Shown here: piece by piece, positions 33,025-43,348 of the stretch | How the letters are laid out: each line of letters starts with the position of its first letter | Numbering within the stretch: position 1 is the first letter of the stretch | From: Calonectria ilicicola | Taxonomy: Eukaryota > Ascomycota > Sordariomycetes > Hypocreales > Nectriaceae | Length of the DNA stretch: 64,000 nucleotides | Assembly: GCA_020809705.1 (NCBI GenBank) | Contig: CP085835.1 | Location: 1,426,001 to 1,490,000 of the forward strand | Reading direction: 5' to 3' | The notes under the pieces: generated by a model | Told to the model about the DNA's origin: nothing | The model's database searches: none | The model's input: the letters and a program-made list of their open reading frames with translations, nothing else | Made by a program: the position numbers and the translations under genes

Positions 33025-34629
33025 TCATACAATGTTCCCGTCAGATCGGACGTCGGATTTAGTGCCTAGAACTCGGCCTTCGTTCCAATTCTGGTTTTGA
33101 CCGGCTTCATCTTGGTCATGGCTAATGCCGTATGTTGTACGCACTACAACCGACTTTGAAAAGTCGGTCTTGCCCACAATTGATTCCTGGCTGCTATTTG
33201 CTCTCCCGGCGTATCTAGCGCTTTCATTGATACTCGGCGTGAGTTCATATGGACCTGTAATATCGCGTGATCTACTGTTCCCAACCGTGGTTCTCATCGA
33301 AGATCCGACAGTGGTAGGTACACCAGTCCAGAAAGACTTTCGGAACATGGGCCGCAAGACAGGAACGTTTACAGTGATAATGCCGACTAAGGTTTCTCGA
33401 ACACCCCAGCTATTGATATTAAGTGCTGAGGGTGATGCGGAGAGTGTGATAACAATGCGAATAATTGCTGCTGCAATGACAAAAGCACCTGAAGATAGAA
33501 GGATGCCAATACCAATTTTTCTATAGAAATGGTTAGAAGGATTGAGTATATCTACTGATCCAAGTTTAAGAAAAGGCTTACCTCTTCAAAGAAACTTGAA
33601 GTTTCCAAAGCATCGGTACTGGAATGCTGAGAATCAAGGCATCGCATCTGTACATTCATCAGAGCTGATTTAGAGAGACCGTGGTTAAGAAATGGGAATA
33701 CTAACAGAATGTTAAGCGCTGTGGTGACAATGAAGTTCTGTAACTTAAGAGTGCAATGTGCTGGGAAGAACATTAGTCTTGATTATTATGTCAAATATCA
33801 GGCGACACTAACATCCAGGGTCAGGCACCACCCTATAAACTAGTATTAGCTTTATGACATTGGAAAAACTGATGCATGAATGTGACTTACTGCCAATTTT
33901 TCTGAAACGGAAGACAACCACATGTAATCTAGTAGCAAGTTAATGCATTCCCTGTACATAATTATTTGTGACCTCTTACCGTTAAGAAAACAATTACGTA
34001 TGAAGTAACGGATATAATAGACACAGCCTTGACGAATGTGTTGTGCCAGGTATTAATTGTCATCCGCGATAAAAAGCAGAGCATGGTGCCCTTCAGGGCC
34101 CAGATAATTCCCGTGTACGAGTACCATGCCAACACCTCGTATTTTGAACCTTTAATAAAGTCGTGCAGATAGCCTTTAGGCAAAGCTGAAATGCGGGTCA
34201 GATTCATAGTTATAAACAATGGATTGATTGTAAACATACGACCTGACTTTTGTAGGACTGATCCTTCTACATTTGTCCCAAGGTAATCTACTATGGGTAA
34301 GCTGCCGGATTTCCCGTAATGGAAGAACTTGAACGTACATATTTCATGGGTCGCACATGACCCACTTGCATAAAAGAGCAGTACAATGAAAGAAAAATAA
34401 TCGTCGCCCTGTAGTCCGCGGAATCCAACAGTCTTGAAACGGACGGCAAACCGTGCTAACAGGACAGCTGTACCTATGCCATACAAAGCCCAGAGCTCGT
34501 GAAGATACTAGTGGAGCATGTCAGAGAAGGTGCAAAAGTTAAAGTTGACCTGCCTCTGACAGGGCATATTGGCAGATCGATCGAAGGAAGGGGATTACTC
34601 ACCGAGGGTCGATACTCTGTGACAGGCAT
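33025..34629 (-). CDS. PTH11-like G-protein-coupled-receptor-type integral membrane protein
   Basis: Eight exons on the minus strand, 34629-34603, 34507-34243, 34185-33980, 33928-33891, 33832-33813, 33760-33706, 33647-33582 and 33520-33025, giving 390 aa. Every junction keeps phase, including two very small exons (20 and 38 nt). Seven hydrophobic segments are present. Family signatures of the fungal rhodopsin-like/PTH11 group are clear: GDDYFSF after TM1, YEVLAWYSYTGIIWALKGTMLCF, TCGCLPF, VVPDPGSHCTL, ALILSIPVPMLWKLQVSLKRK and NVPVLRP at the end of TM7. A Ser/Thr-rich cytosolic tail follows. There is no CFEM domain. Such proteins sense surfaces or nutrients; the ligand is unknown. Confidence 0.9.
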
Positions 34630-36077
34630 GACATTTAAGACGAGTGTGGCGAAGTGGGCTCTGGAGTAGTACAAGATGAGAGGAAAATGGGCAGCTATGG
34701 AATTCGCCTCCAAAGTTTATAACGCTGAAGGACTGTCTTCCTCTTTCTTATTCGACTCTTTGAGAACACACGGTCGTGGATGGCGGATTGTGGGGGGTGG
34801 GAGTGGGATATACGCCAAGACTCGACAAGCGTTCACTTGCGGAAGCAACCTCTTGTGGCAAATTCTGGATTAAACGTCTGATAAATGGTATGACAGTGGA
34901 TCTGGTTCCTGGATGACGGTGCTAATATTTTAAATAGCTCAGGTTGGTGATAGTTTGGCGCTTGGGAGTCAGACGTGTGGCGTCAACTAGCCGCCATGGA
35001 TAGCGTCCTCGGGTCATTGTGTTCACACGGAAGCGTGTAATCGATATTTGGGATGATAGTCTGTTGCTCAAGGTTTGGCTCTAAAAAGTATAGCCGCCGA
35101 TCCTCTGCGCTCCTTGATCCAGGTGCATCCAGTGATGATGAAGCAGGCGGGTGCAGGTGAGACATTGAAGACAGATCAAAGTCCCGACCCGATGTCTTGT
35201 CTCTGATATTTTCAGTGAGAGTCGGTAGCCACAAGTCAAAAGAGCGCACTGACTCTCGCTCACGATGGGAAAACGCTGTGCAATGCCAAATTAGATGGAT
35301 CGCGGCCCTAGACATGTCACTTCTATGGAAATCGAGGCCTTTGCTCTCTGTGGGGTTGACTGGTTCCAGTTAGTTGATGGCTCAAGCTATCGTCGCCTAA
35401 CACAAATTTAGCTAGTTTGGTCTCCCCACGCGGAAGGATGTGCGTGTCGACGAAGGTACGAGGATCCGGGTATCTTTTTGCTCCTTTTTTTCCTCTTCAC
35501 CTCTTATCAAGCTAAGAATGCATCTCACCCTTCATTATAATAACACCCATGACTCTTGCAGGACAAAATGTCCGAGGGTGAACGTGCGCAGAGTACATGG
35601 ATCCATTCGGGCATCTCAAGTCCGAGCACCACTAACCAGTGTTACGCCCCCTTTTCGGCACTTTCTAACCATGCCATCTTCGCGGCTGCGAGTCACATTT
35701 ACCGTGTCGAGCTTATCTACCATTTGATGCACCAATTACTTTTTATCATTGATCTGAGACTGGAATGAAATTGGTTTCACACATTGAAAACTCGAAAGAG
35801 TCACATTTGATGCACAGAGAGAGTATGTTTGAACAGTATACAGCTATTGTTTATTCTTATTCTTAACCAATATCCATGGTGATGTACAATGATAGCTCAT
35901 TGTAGAGAAAAAAGGGAGAAAAAAAGAAACCCATAATGAAAACCACATTCAAATGACAAAGCCCCAATAATCCAATCCAAATGACGGCCGCTTAGAAACG
36001 CCCAAAGTGTACATGATATCCCAGAAAATGACAGCTAGGCAACCCAAACCTAGCTATTATCGGACGAGACAATTCCC
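34630..36077 (-). other. Intergenic with one weak minus-strand ORF
   Basis: About 1.4 kb between the PTH11-like gene and HSP30. A minus-strand ATG frame at 35315-34983 encodes 110 aa (MSRAAIHLIWHC to DPRTLSMAAS) with Ser/Pro-rich, polar composition and no recognised domain. It could be a terminal exon of an unrecognised gene or noise. Nothing else is visible. Confidence 0.3.
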
Positions 36078-36812
36078 TTAGAAAAAGGAAACGAATCGAA
36101 CTTGTTGTCTCCTTGCTTTGGGAATGCTGATAGAGAGAATGCCATCCTTGAATTTGGCGGCCACAGCTTTGTGGTCAACCCTTGTAGGGAAGTGAAAGCT
36201 GCGAGAGAATTCGCTTACAGAGCGCTCTGGCAAGCAGTGCTCGGCATTAGAAGCGGGCTTCACCTCTACAGGCTCAGTCTTTGCGACTTCAGCACGTTTC
36301 TCTTGGGTGATCTTGGTCTTTTCGGGCTCACACTCCGACTCGGATTCATCGGGCGTTCTCATTCCGCTGGATGAAACGGACTCGAATTCGTCGTCGTCGC
36401 AATCCTCAACAGTTGCCTGATAGGGCTTTTTGCTGCTGGTCTCGCTCACGGTGTCGACAGCGGAAGCATTGATAGAGGAGACTTCATCAATAGGATTATT
36501 GTTGATGGCAGGCTTTTCTTCAGCCACAGCAGGTGAGGGTGAGGGGGCAGAAGAGGTGTGTTCTTTCTTGCCATAGACAACCATTGTCTGAGGATCGACG
36601 AATTTGATGTGGATGTCATCTTTGTTGACATCAGCGAATTCGCCATTAAACTCGTAAGCTTGCGAGGTTTCGCGGATGTTGAATTTTGGTTGCCATTGAG
36701 GAACGGCGACCCGACGATAGTTTTGACGGGAGCATTTGTCAAAATCGTCAAGAAGACGGAAGAGGGAGTTGAAAGATGGTTCGGAGTTGTAAAATGCGCA
36801 AGGGAAGGCCAT
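36078..36812 (-). CDS. HSP30-type small heat-shock protein (Hsp20/alpha-crystallin)
   Basis: Single exon, 244 aa, as usual for fungal HSP30. The alpha-crystallin domain begins around residue 42 (WQPKFNIRETSQAYEF). A long acidic, Ser/Glu-rich insert (about residues 88-195) interrupts it, which is typical of the HSP30 branch. It resumes with FHFPTRVDHKAVAAKFKDGILSISIPK, containing the A-x4-G-I-L motif that closes the domain. The protein acts as an ATP-independent chaperone that holds unfolding proteins during heat or other stress. The lack of introns and the upstream heat-shock elements agree with rapid heat induction. Confidence 0.93.
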   Translation of the reverse strand: MAFPCAFYNSEPSFNSLFRLLDDFDKCSRQNYRRVAVPQWQPKFNIRETSQAYEFNGEFADVNKDDIHIKFVDPQTMVVYGKKEHTSSAPSPSPAVAEEKPAINNNPIDEVSSINASAVDTVSETSSKKPYQATVEDCDDDEFESVSSSGMRTPDESESECEPEKTKITQEKRAEVAKTEPVEVKPASNAEHCLPERSVSEFSRSFHFPTRVDHKAVAAKFKDGILSISIPKARRQQVRFVSFF

Positions 36813-36958
36813 TTTGTTTATTGAGGTGGTTGGTTGGGTTGAGGATGTGATTTGGATTTGAAGGAACTTGTCCAGAGTGTGTGAAGCTTTGATGCTTTGG
36901 TTATTGAGTGTGTTCTGAAACTGATGAGGAATTTGGTCTACGGGACTTGAGGCTCTGC

Positions 36959-37124
36959 TTTATAGTGGAACTGATGACAAGAAGAATCGCAATAGCAGGT
37001 TCGCCTATATTCTCGAATGCTTACATCGAAGGCTGGTTCCCGATGTCATGGTTCTGGACGGCTCCTGAAGCTGCTTACAGGTGCTGGAATTTAGTGGAAT
37101 GTGGGAGAAGGTTGTGGAAACTTC
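36959..37124 (-). promoter_or_regulatory. HSP30 promoter: TATA box and heat-shock elements
   Basis: On the minus strand TATAAA lies at 36964-36959, about 150 bp upstream of the HSP30 ATG. Upstream of it are TTCTCGAA (37010-37017) and GAAACTTC (37117-37124), perfect TTCnnGAA/GAAnnTTC heat-shock half-site pairs. One-mismatch copies lie between, around 37036-37060 (TTCCCGAT, TTCTGGAC). This is a standard HSF1 target layout. Confidence 0.7.
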
Positions 37125-37170
37125 CATCACTAGTGGGGGATTTTACCCCGAGGAGGTGGTCCGGAACGAT

Positions 37171-38029
37171 TCTATCTGAGTCTTGATAGATGTGTATTTA
37201 TTCTTAGAAGATTATCTATTTCTTTAGAAATTTTTTGTACTGTTGTTCTCAATGCGCATGTGCAACAACTCAATTCAGTCCAGCACACTGTTTTTCTGAC
37301 CATCTCTCTCGAGCCACCAAAATGAACTCGAGCTGGTAGTGGGAGGAGCTCTGTGTGAGGCATGGTCAGTGCAGAGACACTAAGTGGATATAAGCTATTC
37401 CTCCTCTGGATGGTTCCTTTGTCTTGTTGGTCAGATTCGGATTCTTCTCCACCCAACACCTCGCGCTAAATACCTGGGTTCACCGGAAGCTGAACCGCCA
37501 CTGTCTTTGTCCCGCTCAAAGCTGCCTCGGCAGAAATGTGAGGGAATCGGATTACCATCGAATCTTGACAAATTGGCACCCGTTTGGATAAGCAATTTGA
37601 GATTTTGTTGAAGATGAAAAAGCAAATCAGCACTAGAGGCCGGCAAATTGGCTACCTTCGGGTAAATCACACAATCTCTGTGATACAGCGTTCAGTCGCT
37701 CAAAAATGATTTTGTTTCTCTCATCAGATCGGTCTGACACTTGCTTGGTCCTTAGTCTCTGCACCTGTTGAGGTGGCAGAGACGCGTGAATGAGCCGAGT
37801 CCCAACCACGCGCGCCAATTTTGACGGCTCGATCCACTATGACATTCCGCGGAATCCGAACCAACCCAACCTCGAGCTACCAAAAGTATCGGCCTTCTCG
37901 GGCCGAATAGATTTAAAAAATTACATGTATTCATAGCTTTGTAGCCTACGGAATACTCATTCTCCATGTTTCAGCATATATATACGATAGACACACAACC
38001 CATAGCAATAGCATTCGTCCATTTGGTGC
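37171..38029 (-). other. Intergenic with a 12-bp palindrome
   Basis: About 860 bp with no gene. A perfect palindrome ATTCCGCGGAAT sits at 37844-37855; its CCGCGG core is an everted CGG pair that a Zn2Cys6 factor could bind, but it is far from either start codon. The right end is the 3' flank of the minus-strand permease. Confidence 0.4.
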
Positions 38030-40015
38030 CTAAATAGCACTCTCGTAATGCACGGACCCCTCCTGCTTTTTCACATCATATTCAGTAGGCATCTTCTCGC
38101 TTTGATGGGCGAATTCTATCGGATTGTAGGATGATATCAGAAATCTAGCTCCAACCAGAAAGGATAGGGGATTTGTGGCAACTTACGATCAACTTTGGTA
38201 TACTTAAATTTCCTGGCCGGAACACGATTGTCAAAAAGAAGATCAATTTCGCCAAATGTGCGATCTTTGGTTTCAGGCAGACGGAACCAGCACCAAATGT
38301 TGCAAGCGAGATTGGTACCTGCATAAAAGAGACCTGCCTTGGCCCCCCAGTTCCACGCTTTTATATGGTTAGCTCGACGATTCAGTGCAAGACCAGTAAG
38401 GCTTGACTACTCACCAGTGGATGACAGCATGCGAGGGGTGACCGAATTGTGGAAGATTCCAGTTAAGTTGTAAACAAATCGTCCAATGGATATCGTCTTG
38501 TAGCGCAGTCTACCCGAAGGCGTCTCAGCCACAATAGGATAACAGGCAGGCCCTATGGTGATCATGTTGCACAAAGTGGAAATGACCAAGAGAATTCCAA
38601 TGGCCAACTGCACACTCTTTTTTCCTTCCACAAACCCGAGGGCACCGATCGTCACGAGGCAAAAGAACATGAATGTCATGCCGCCCATGTAAATTGTGGC
38701 GCGTCCCACGTGGGGAAAGAGAAACCAGCAAATGATGCCACCAACAATGTAGCATGCCGAAAGCGAGATGTTGATGTCGAATGCTTGAAGTTCGGAAAAG
38801 CCTGCTGCTTCGAGAAAAACTACTGAGTAGCCAAGAATTGCATTGCCGCACAGAATTTGGGCAGCCCAGACTACGCAGTTCTATACGCAGAGAAATATGT
38901 TAGCCTTGAGTGATGCTAAAAGAGGCCATGAACTATACGCACGATTTCGGTTCTGCGCAGGTTTGTGCCCTGGAAACATTCGAAGAAACTGGCGTTTTCG
39001 CTTTCTGCTTTCTCTAGGGCAGATGTATGCCGAATGATTGCAAGCGAAGCTTCAACAGTCTTTTCTTTCTCGGTTGTTTCGCCGCACAGCCGCGTCAAGC
39101 TCCGTCTCGCGATATCAATTTTGCCCCGTCTCACCGCGTTCCATGGGGATTCGGGAGCGAAATAAGCACCGATGAAGAGTGGGATTGGCCAGATCCATTG
39201 TAGGGCAAAGGGAAGACGCCAGCCAAGATCTCCATCAACACTGGCTACAGCTCGGACAACGCCAGAGGAGAGAAGGATACCAGCTCCCCAACACATGCAG
39301 ACATATGCTGTGACATAAGGTCGAAGAATCGTAGGGACAACTTCGGATGCGTAGCTCGTAGACAGAGTCTGGAATAGATTAGCTCACACATGCTGGATAG
39401 GCCAGGCGTTCTTGTACCGCACTTACTTGGAACACACCCCAGGAGATACCACACATTGCCTCGCCAAATGCCAAGACAGAAAGAGACGGCGCAAACACAG
39501 GGATAAAGATTGCAATTGCCATCCAGACCATGAAAAACATCATGGTCTGTCGGGAACCAAACCGATCCTGGGCCCAGGCGTTTACCAACAGTCCAGCCAA
39601 CTGGCCAACCAGGGCCGAATTGGACAGACCTGACTGCCAGCTAGCTGAGATTTGCTTTTTGCCAGTAGAGTCCTCTACACCAAAGCGGTTTTGGAATTGG
39701 GTCTGCCCATAGAATGAGGTAATCTAAAATGAAGAAATAGCATGTCAGTACAACCAACTATTATCCGCGGCTTACCAGCGCAGAGTTACTGACAATAACT
39801 AAATCGTATCCCTCCATGATCAGGCTTGTAGACAAAAACATTGCCCAGAAAACTGCCTTTTTGTATTTTTTCAGTGCCTGCCGAATGGTCAAGAGTCTAT
39901 CAGCGGCATCGCCCTCTTCTGCTCGATGAATGAGGTCGACGACATCGGCGCTGTTGAGGTCGAACTCCTTGAGCTCGCGCTCAGTTGGTATGATCTTCCT
40001 GGATTCTGTCGCCAT
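38030..40015 (-). CDS. MFS sugar permease, MAL/alpha-glucoside type (second copy in window)
   Basis: Six exons on the minus strand, 40015-39776, 39723-39427, 39368-38943, 38880-38415, 38357-38187 and 38115-38030, giving 561 aa with matching phases. Landmarks: a hydrophilic N-terminus, YDLVIVSN then FYGQTQFQ in TM1 region, FGSRQTMMFF, WGVFQTLSTSYASEVVP, APESPWNAVRRGK, VGRATIYMGG and PETKDRTFGEIDLLFD near the end. It belongs to the same oligosaccharide-permease group as the protein at 13.5-15.2 kb but is only distantly similar and has more introns. It is divergent from a GH127 beta-L-arabinofuranosidase and probably imports the arabinose-containing oligosaccharide that enzyme cleaves. Repeated CCGGTGGAT motifs lie in the shared promoter. 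Confidence 0.92.
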
Positions 40016-41115
40016 GGCACAGATGCAGCAGGGCTTGTCGTAAAGGGTCAGGATTGCAGACAAGTAAAAAAGAGTTTGTGACTGTAACGAGACGAATCGC
40101 CTGTGCTCGTTTCGAGGGCATGGGTTCATAAATATACCTAGAGCTTGCCAGGCAACTTATTGGGCGACTTAGAGCTGACAGCAAGGAAGACTCGGGCCAC
40201 CAAACAATGGTGGGGTAAGCATCCGGTAGTTTGGTTTAACCACTGATCATTTACAAGGGTCAGGCCTATCCACCGGACGCACGCGTAGCACCAAGAGAGT
40301 ACGACGACTAGACCACAAACTGCTAGCTGTCCAACGTACCCCTTGAATGACAGTGTCCTTGTGACTTCTTTACCGCAGAATTGAGTATTAGTTTGGTAGC
40401 AAAAATAAACGAAGTAAAAAGTTTTACGTATAAATTGGGTTGTTTATTTTTTACAATATTTATTTATCGGTTTGTTGGGGGTGGAAGTGGCGAGGGAAAG
40501 TAGAAAACAGACCAGTACAATCAACCTTCAAGACATGTACTTTGCCGACGTTAATACTTGCCGAAGCGGCGCAGAGAACCATTTTGAGGGAGGTCTCGCA
40601 AATTCTTCTTGGCTGCATAATGTTTGAAGCAATACCCAAAGTCTTCACAAGCAAGGTGAAAGTCTCTCCCACCATCAATCCGTAGTGTAAATTGTATTTT
40701 GAGCAAAGGTCAACGCCCTCGCTCCCTCATTTACAGCTAGTTTCCGGGTTGGACAAGCGCACTAATAGCAACGCTGGTGCTGAATACGGAATTCCACTGC
40801 CGGTGGATGTGGCACAATTAATTGATGGAATGCACCCCTAGCTACCCCGCACCAAGCTCAAGCGTCGCATGACGGGCAAAGGGGCAAACTGCTCGGCCTG
40901 TACTCCGGTGGGAGAGACCATCCAGCATCTGGATGCTCCGGTGGATATCCCCACCTCTCAGCGGTTGAATTCAGGTAGAAAATCTCCCACTAGGCCAATA
41001 CAGTGCCTCCCGGGTATATGAGTAAATCTTGGAAGTCACCACGTCTGACCTACGCCAAGGTTCTTCTCTAGTCTGCAAATATCTTTTTTTTTTTCTAATT
41101 GTCTAGTCGCGCCAA
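40016..41115. promoter_or_regulatory. Divergent promoter of permease and GH127 with repeated CCGGTGGAT
   Basis: CCGGTGGAT occurs at 40268-40276 (inverted), 40800-40808 and 40938-40946, with the variant CCGGTGGGA at 40905-40913. The extended 12-mer GCTCCGGTGGAT at 40935-40946 recurs upstream of the neighbouring transcription factor. CreA-like GTGGGG/GCGGGG boxes are also present (for example 40209-40214, 40945-40955 region on the reverse strand). A frame at 40440-40685 is open but looks non-coding. Confidence 0.65.
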
Positions 41116-43190
41116 ATGTCACATCCGCAGCGCACTTTTCGTCAGACGGCCTTTGTTGGCAAGTCAATGCTTTCGATTCGACGGTCAACCGTCTCTCGCA
41201 CGACCGTCCGGACCCAATTGGATCAACTACGATCAACTGGTCGCTACGACTGCTTCAAGCTTCAATGGCATTCCATTTATGAGGACAAGTCTATGTGGCC
41301 TGTTCCTTTTCATCTCTTCTGGGACAGCGATATTGCAAAATGGATTGAGGGAGCCTGCTATTTTTTGGCTGAGGAATATGATGCTGAAATCGATGCTGTG
41401 GTTCGCGATCTCGTAGGTATGATTAGAGGGGCTCAGCAAGATGATGGATACTTGAATGTTCATTATACCGTCGTCGATCCTGAGAAGAGGTGGTCGAATC
41501 TCAGGGACATGCATGAACTGGAAGTTTCCTATCTCTCAGCCCGAAGCAATTTTACTAACTAGCCAATAGATACAATGCCGGACATCTAATCGAAGCTGCA
41601 ATTGCCCATAGTGACTACTATCACAACGACTTACTCACTGCCCCGATTGAAAGGTATATTGATCTCATTCGAAAGCAGTTTGGCCCAGGAGAGGGTCAGA
41701 TCAAGGGATACCCAGGCCACCCCGAGATTGAGCTTGCCTTGTTACGCTTTTACTCTGCTACAGGAAACGTCGCTGCCCTTGAACTCGGTCAATACTTCTT
41801 GAATGAGCGCGGTAACCCTACAGGCCAAGATGGGAAACACTATTATGACTGGGAGATGGAGAAAAGGGGAGACAGTCCTTGGCTTCGACCGGACCCGTAC
41901 CCGGAAAATCGGGCATACTGGTACTGCCAAGCGCATGCTCCCATTATCGAGCAGGCCACCATCGAAGGCCATTCCGTTCGGGCACTCTATCTTCTCACTG
42001 CCGTTGCCGACATGCTCCATCTATCCCAAACCGATAATCGCGCCATACCCAACTCCGAATCATGGTCACAGGCCTTATTCAGGCTTTGGAACAATATGGT
42101 TGACAAGAAAATGTACCTGACTGGAGGTATCGGGGCAATTAAACAGTGGGAAGGGTTTGGTATAGACTATTTTCTTCCTCAGAGTACGGATGAAGGCGGC
42201 TGCTATGCAGAAACATGTGCATCAATTGCCGTGATGATGCTTGCCGAGCGCCTACTACACCTCGATCTTGACAACCACTACGCCGACATCATGGAGCTCT
42301 GCCTATACAACAACGTCATGACATCGATGAGTTTGAATGGGAGGGCATTCACATATGCGAACCAGCTGGCCAGCTCCGAAAAAGATAAGAGCATGCGTGA
42401 GGAGTGGTTCTGGTGTGCGTGCTGTCCGCCTAATGTAACGAGGCTCTTTGGGAGCCTGGGTGGGTATATTTGGGACTATGGTCTCAAGGATGACACTGTA
42501 TTCTTCAATGTTCATCTCTATACGAACGCAGAGGTCTCTTTCAATGTTGGAGAAACACCAATTAAGCTGCGACAAAAGTCTAATTGGCCTTGGGAGGGCA
42601 ACATTTTGTTCTCCCTTTCGGCACCCTCAACATTGTCTTATGCCATTCGATTGAGGCTGCCGGCTTGGTCAAAAGGTTCCTATATTCTTACACCATCCCC
42701 AGCATCAGGGACCTTACAAGTTGAAAGGGGATATCTCCATCTAACCCCAGAGTATTTGTCCGAGAATCCTACGTTTTCACTGCAAATCCTTGGCTTCGAG
42801 CCGCGATACTTGTCGCCCCACCCATATACGAACCAGCGTACTTTGACACTTGCTCGAGGTCCCATTGTGTATTGCGTGGAGGACATCGACAATCCCTGGG
42901 AGACGGACCACTTCAAAGACGTCTGCATCGAAGCAAATTCTCCAGTATCGGAGGAGACGCGCAAAGACGAGGCGACAGGAGAGGAATACGTTGCTTTACA
43001 TACAACCTGCCGGTCACGTTCATTGACAAATGAAGATACATTAGCAAACAAGTCGGGACCCGATGGCCACCAAAAATTAGTTTTTGTGCCATTCTACTAT
43101 AGAGCTAATAGAGGTGGCAAAGGACATATGAGAGTTGGCCTTTCCAACGGGGGTGCAGTTTCGGGTGCAACATTTCCAGAGAGAAATTAA
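41116..43190 (+). CDS. GH127 beta-L-arabinofuranosidase with a damaged splice donor
   Basis: Exon 1 is 41116-41519 and exon 2 41570-43190, which joined give 674 aa. There is no signal peptide. GH127 z-site residues are visible: E-T-C at about 349-351 (CYAETCAS) and the Cys pair in WFWCACCPPN at about 419-420, which with the Glu and Cys bind zinc and form the nucleophile. Such enzymes release L-arabinose from beta-arabinosides. The needed intron (phase 2, branch TTACTAACT, acceptor CAATAG) starts with GGAAGT, not GTAAGT. Without splicing, the frame runs into TAG at 41560-41562; the nearby GT at 41524 gives the wrong phase. So the gene is either inactive, spliced non-canonically, or carries a sequence error. 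The rest of exon 2 is intact. Confidence 0.85.
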
Positions 43191-43348
43191 CACAAGTATC
43201 AATTGACTATTGAGGCTTCATTTACGACAGTTTGGCACTGTTCAAATCAATATAAATCGCCATACCAGTTGAAAAATGATCTGAAAAGTAATTATAACAT
43301 GCTTGATACACAAATAGTACAACCATTCTTCAGATCCGTCAAAGGGAT

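Noticed and set aside
33125..33526. 133-aa plus-strand frame
   Set aside because: Antisense to the last exon of the PTH11-like receptor, which is supported by eight phase-consistent exons.
13516..40015. The two MAL-type permeases considered as a recent duplication
   Set aside because: They differ in intron number (one versus five) and in most residues outside family motifs, so they are old paralogues at best.
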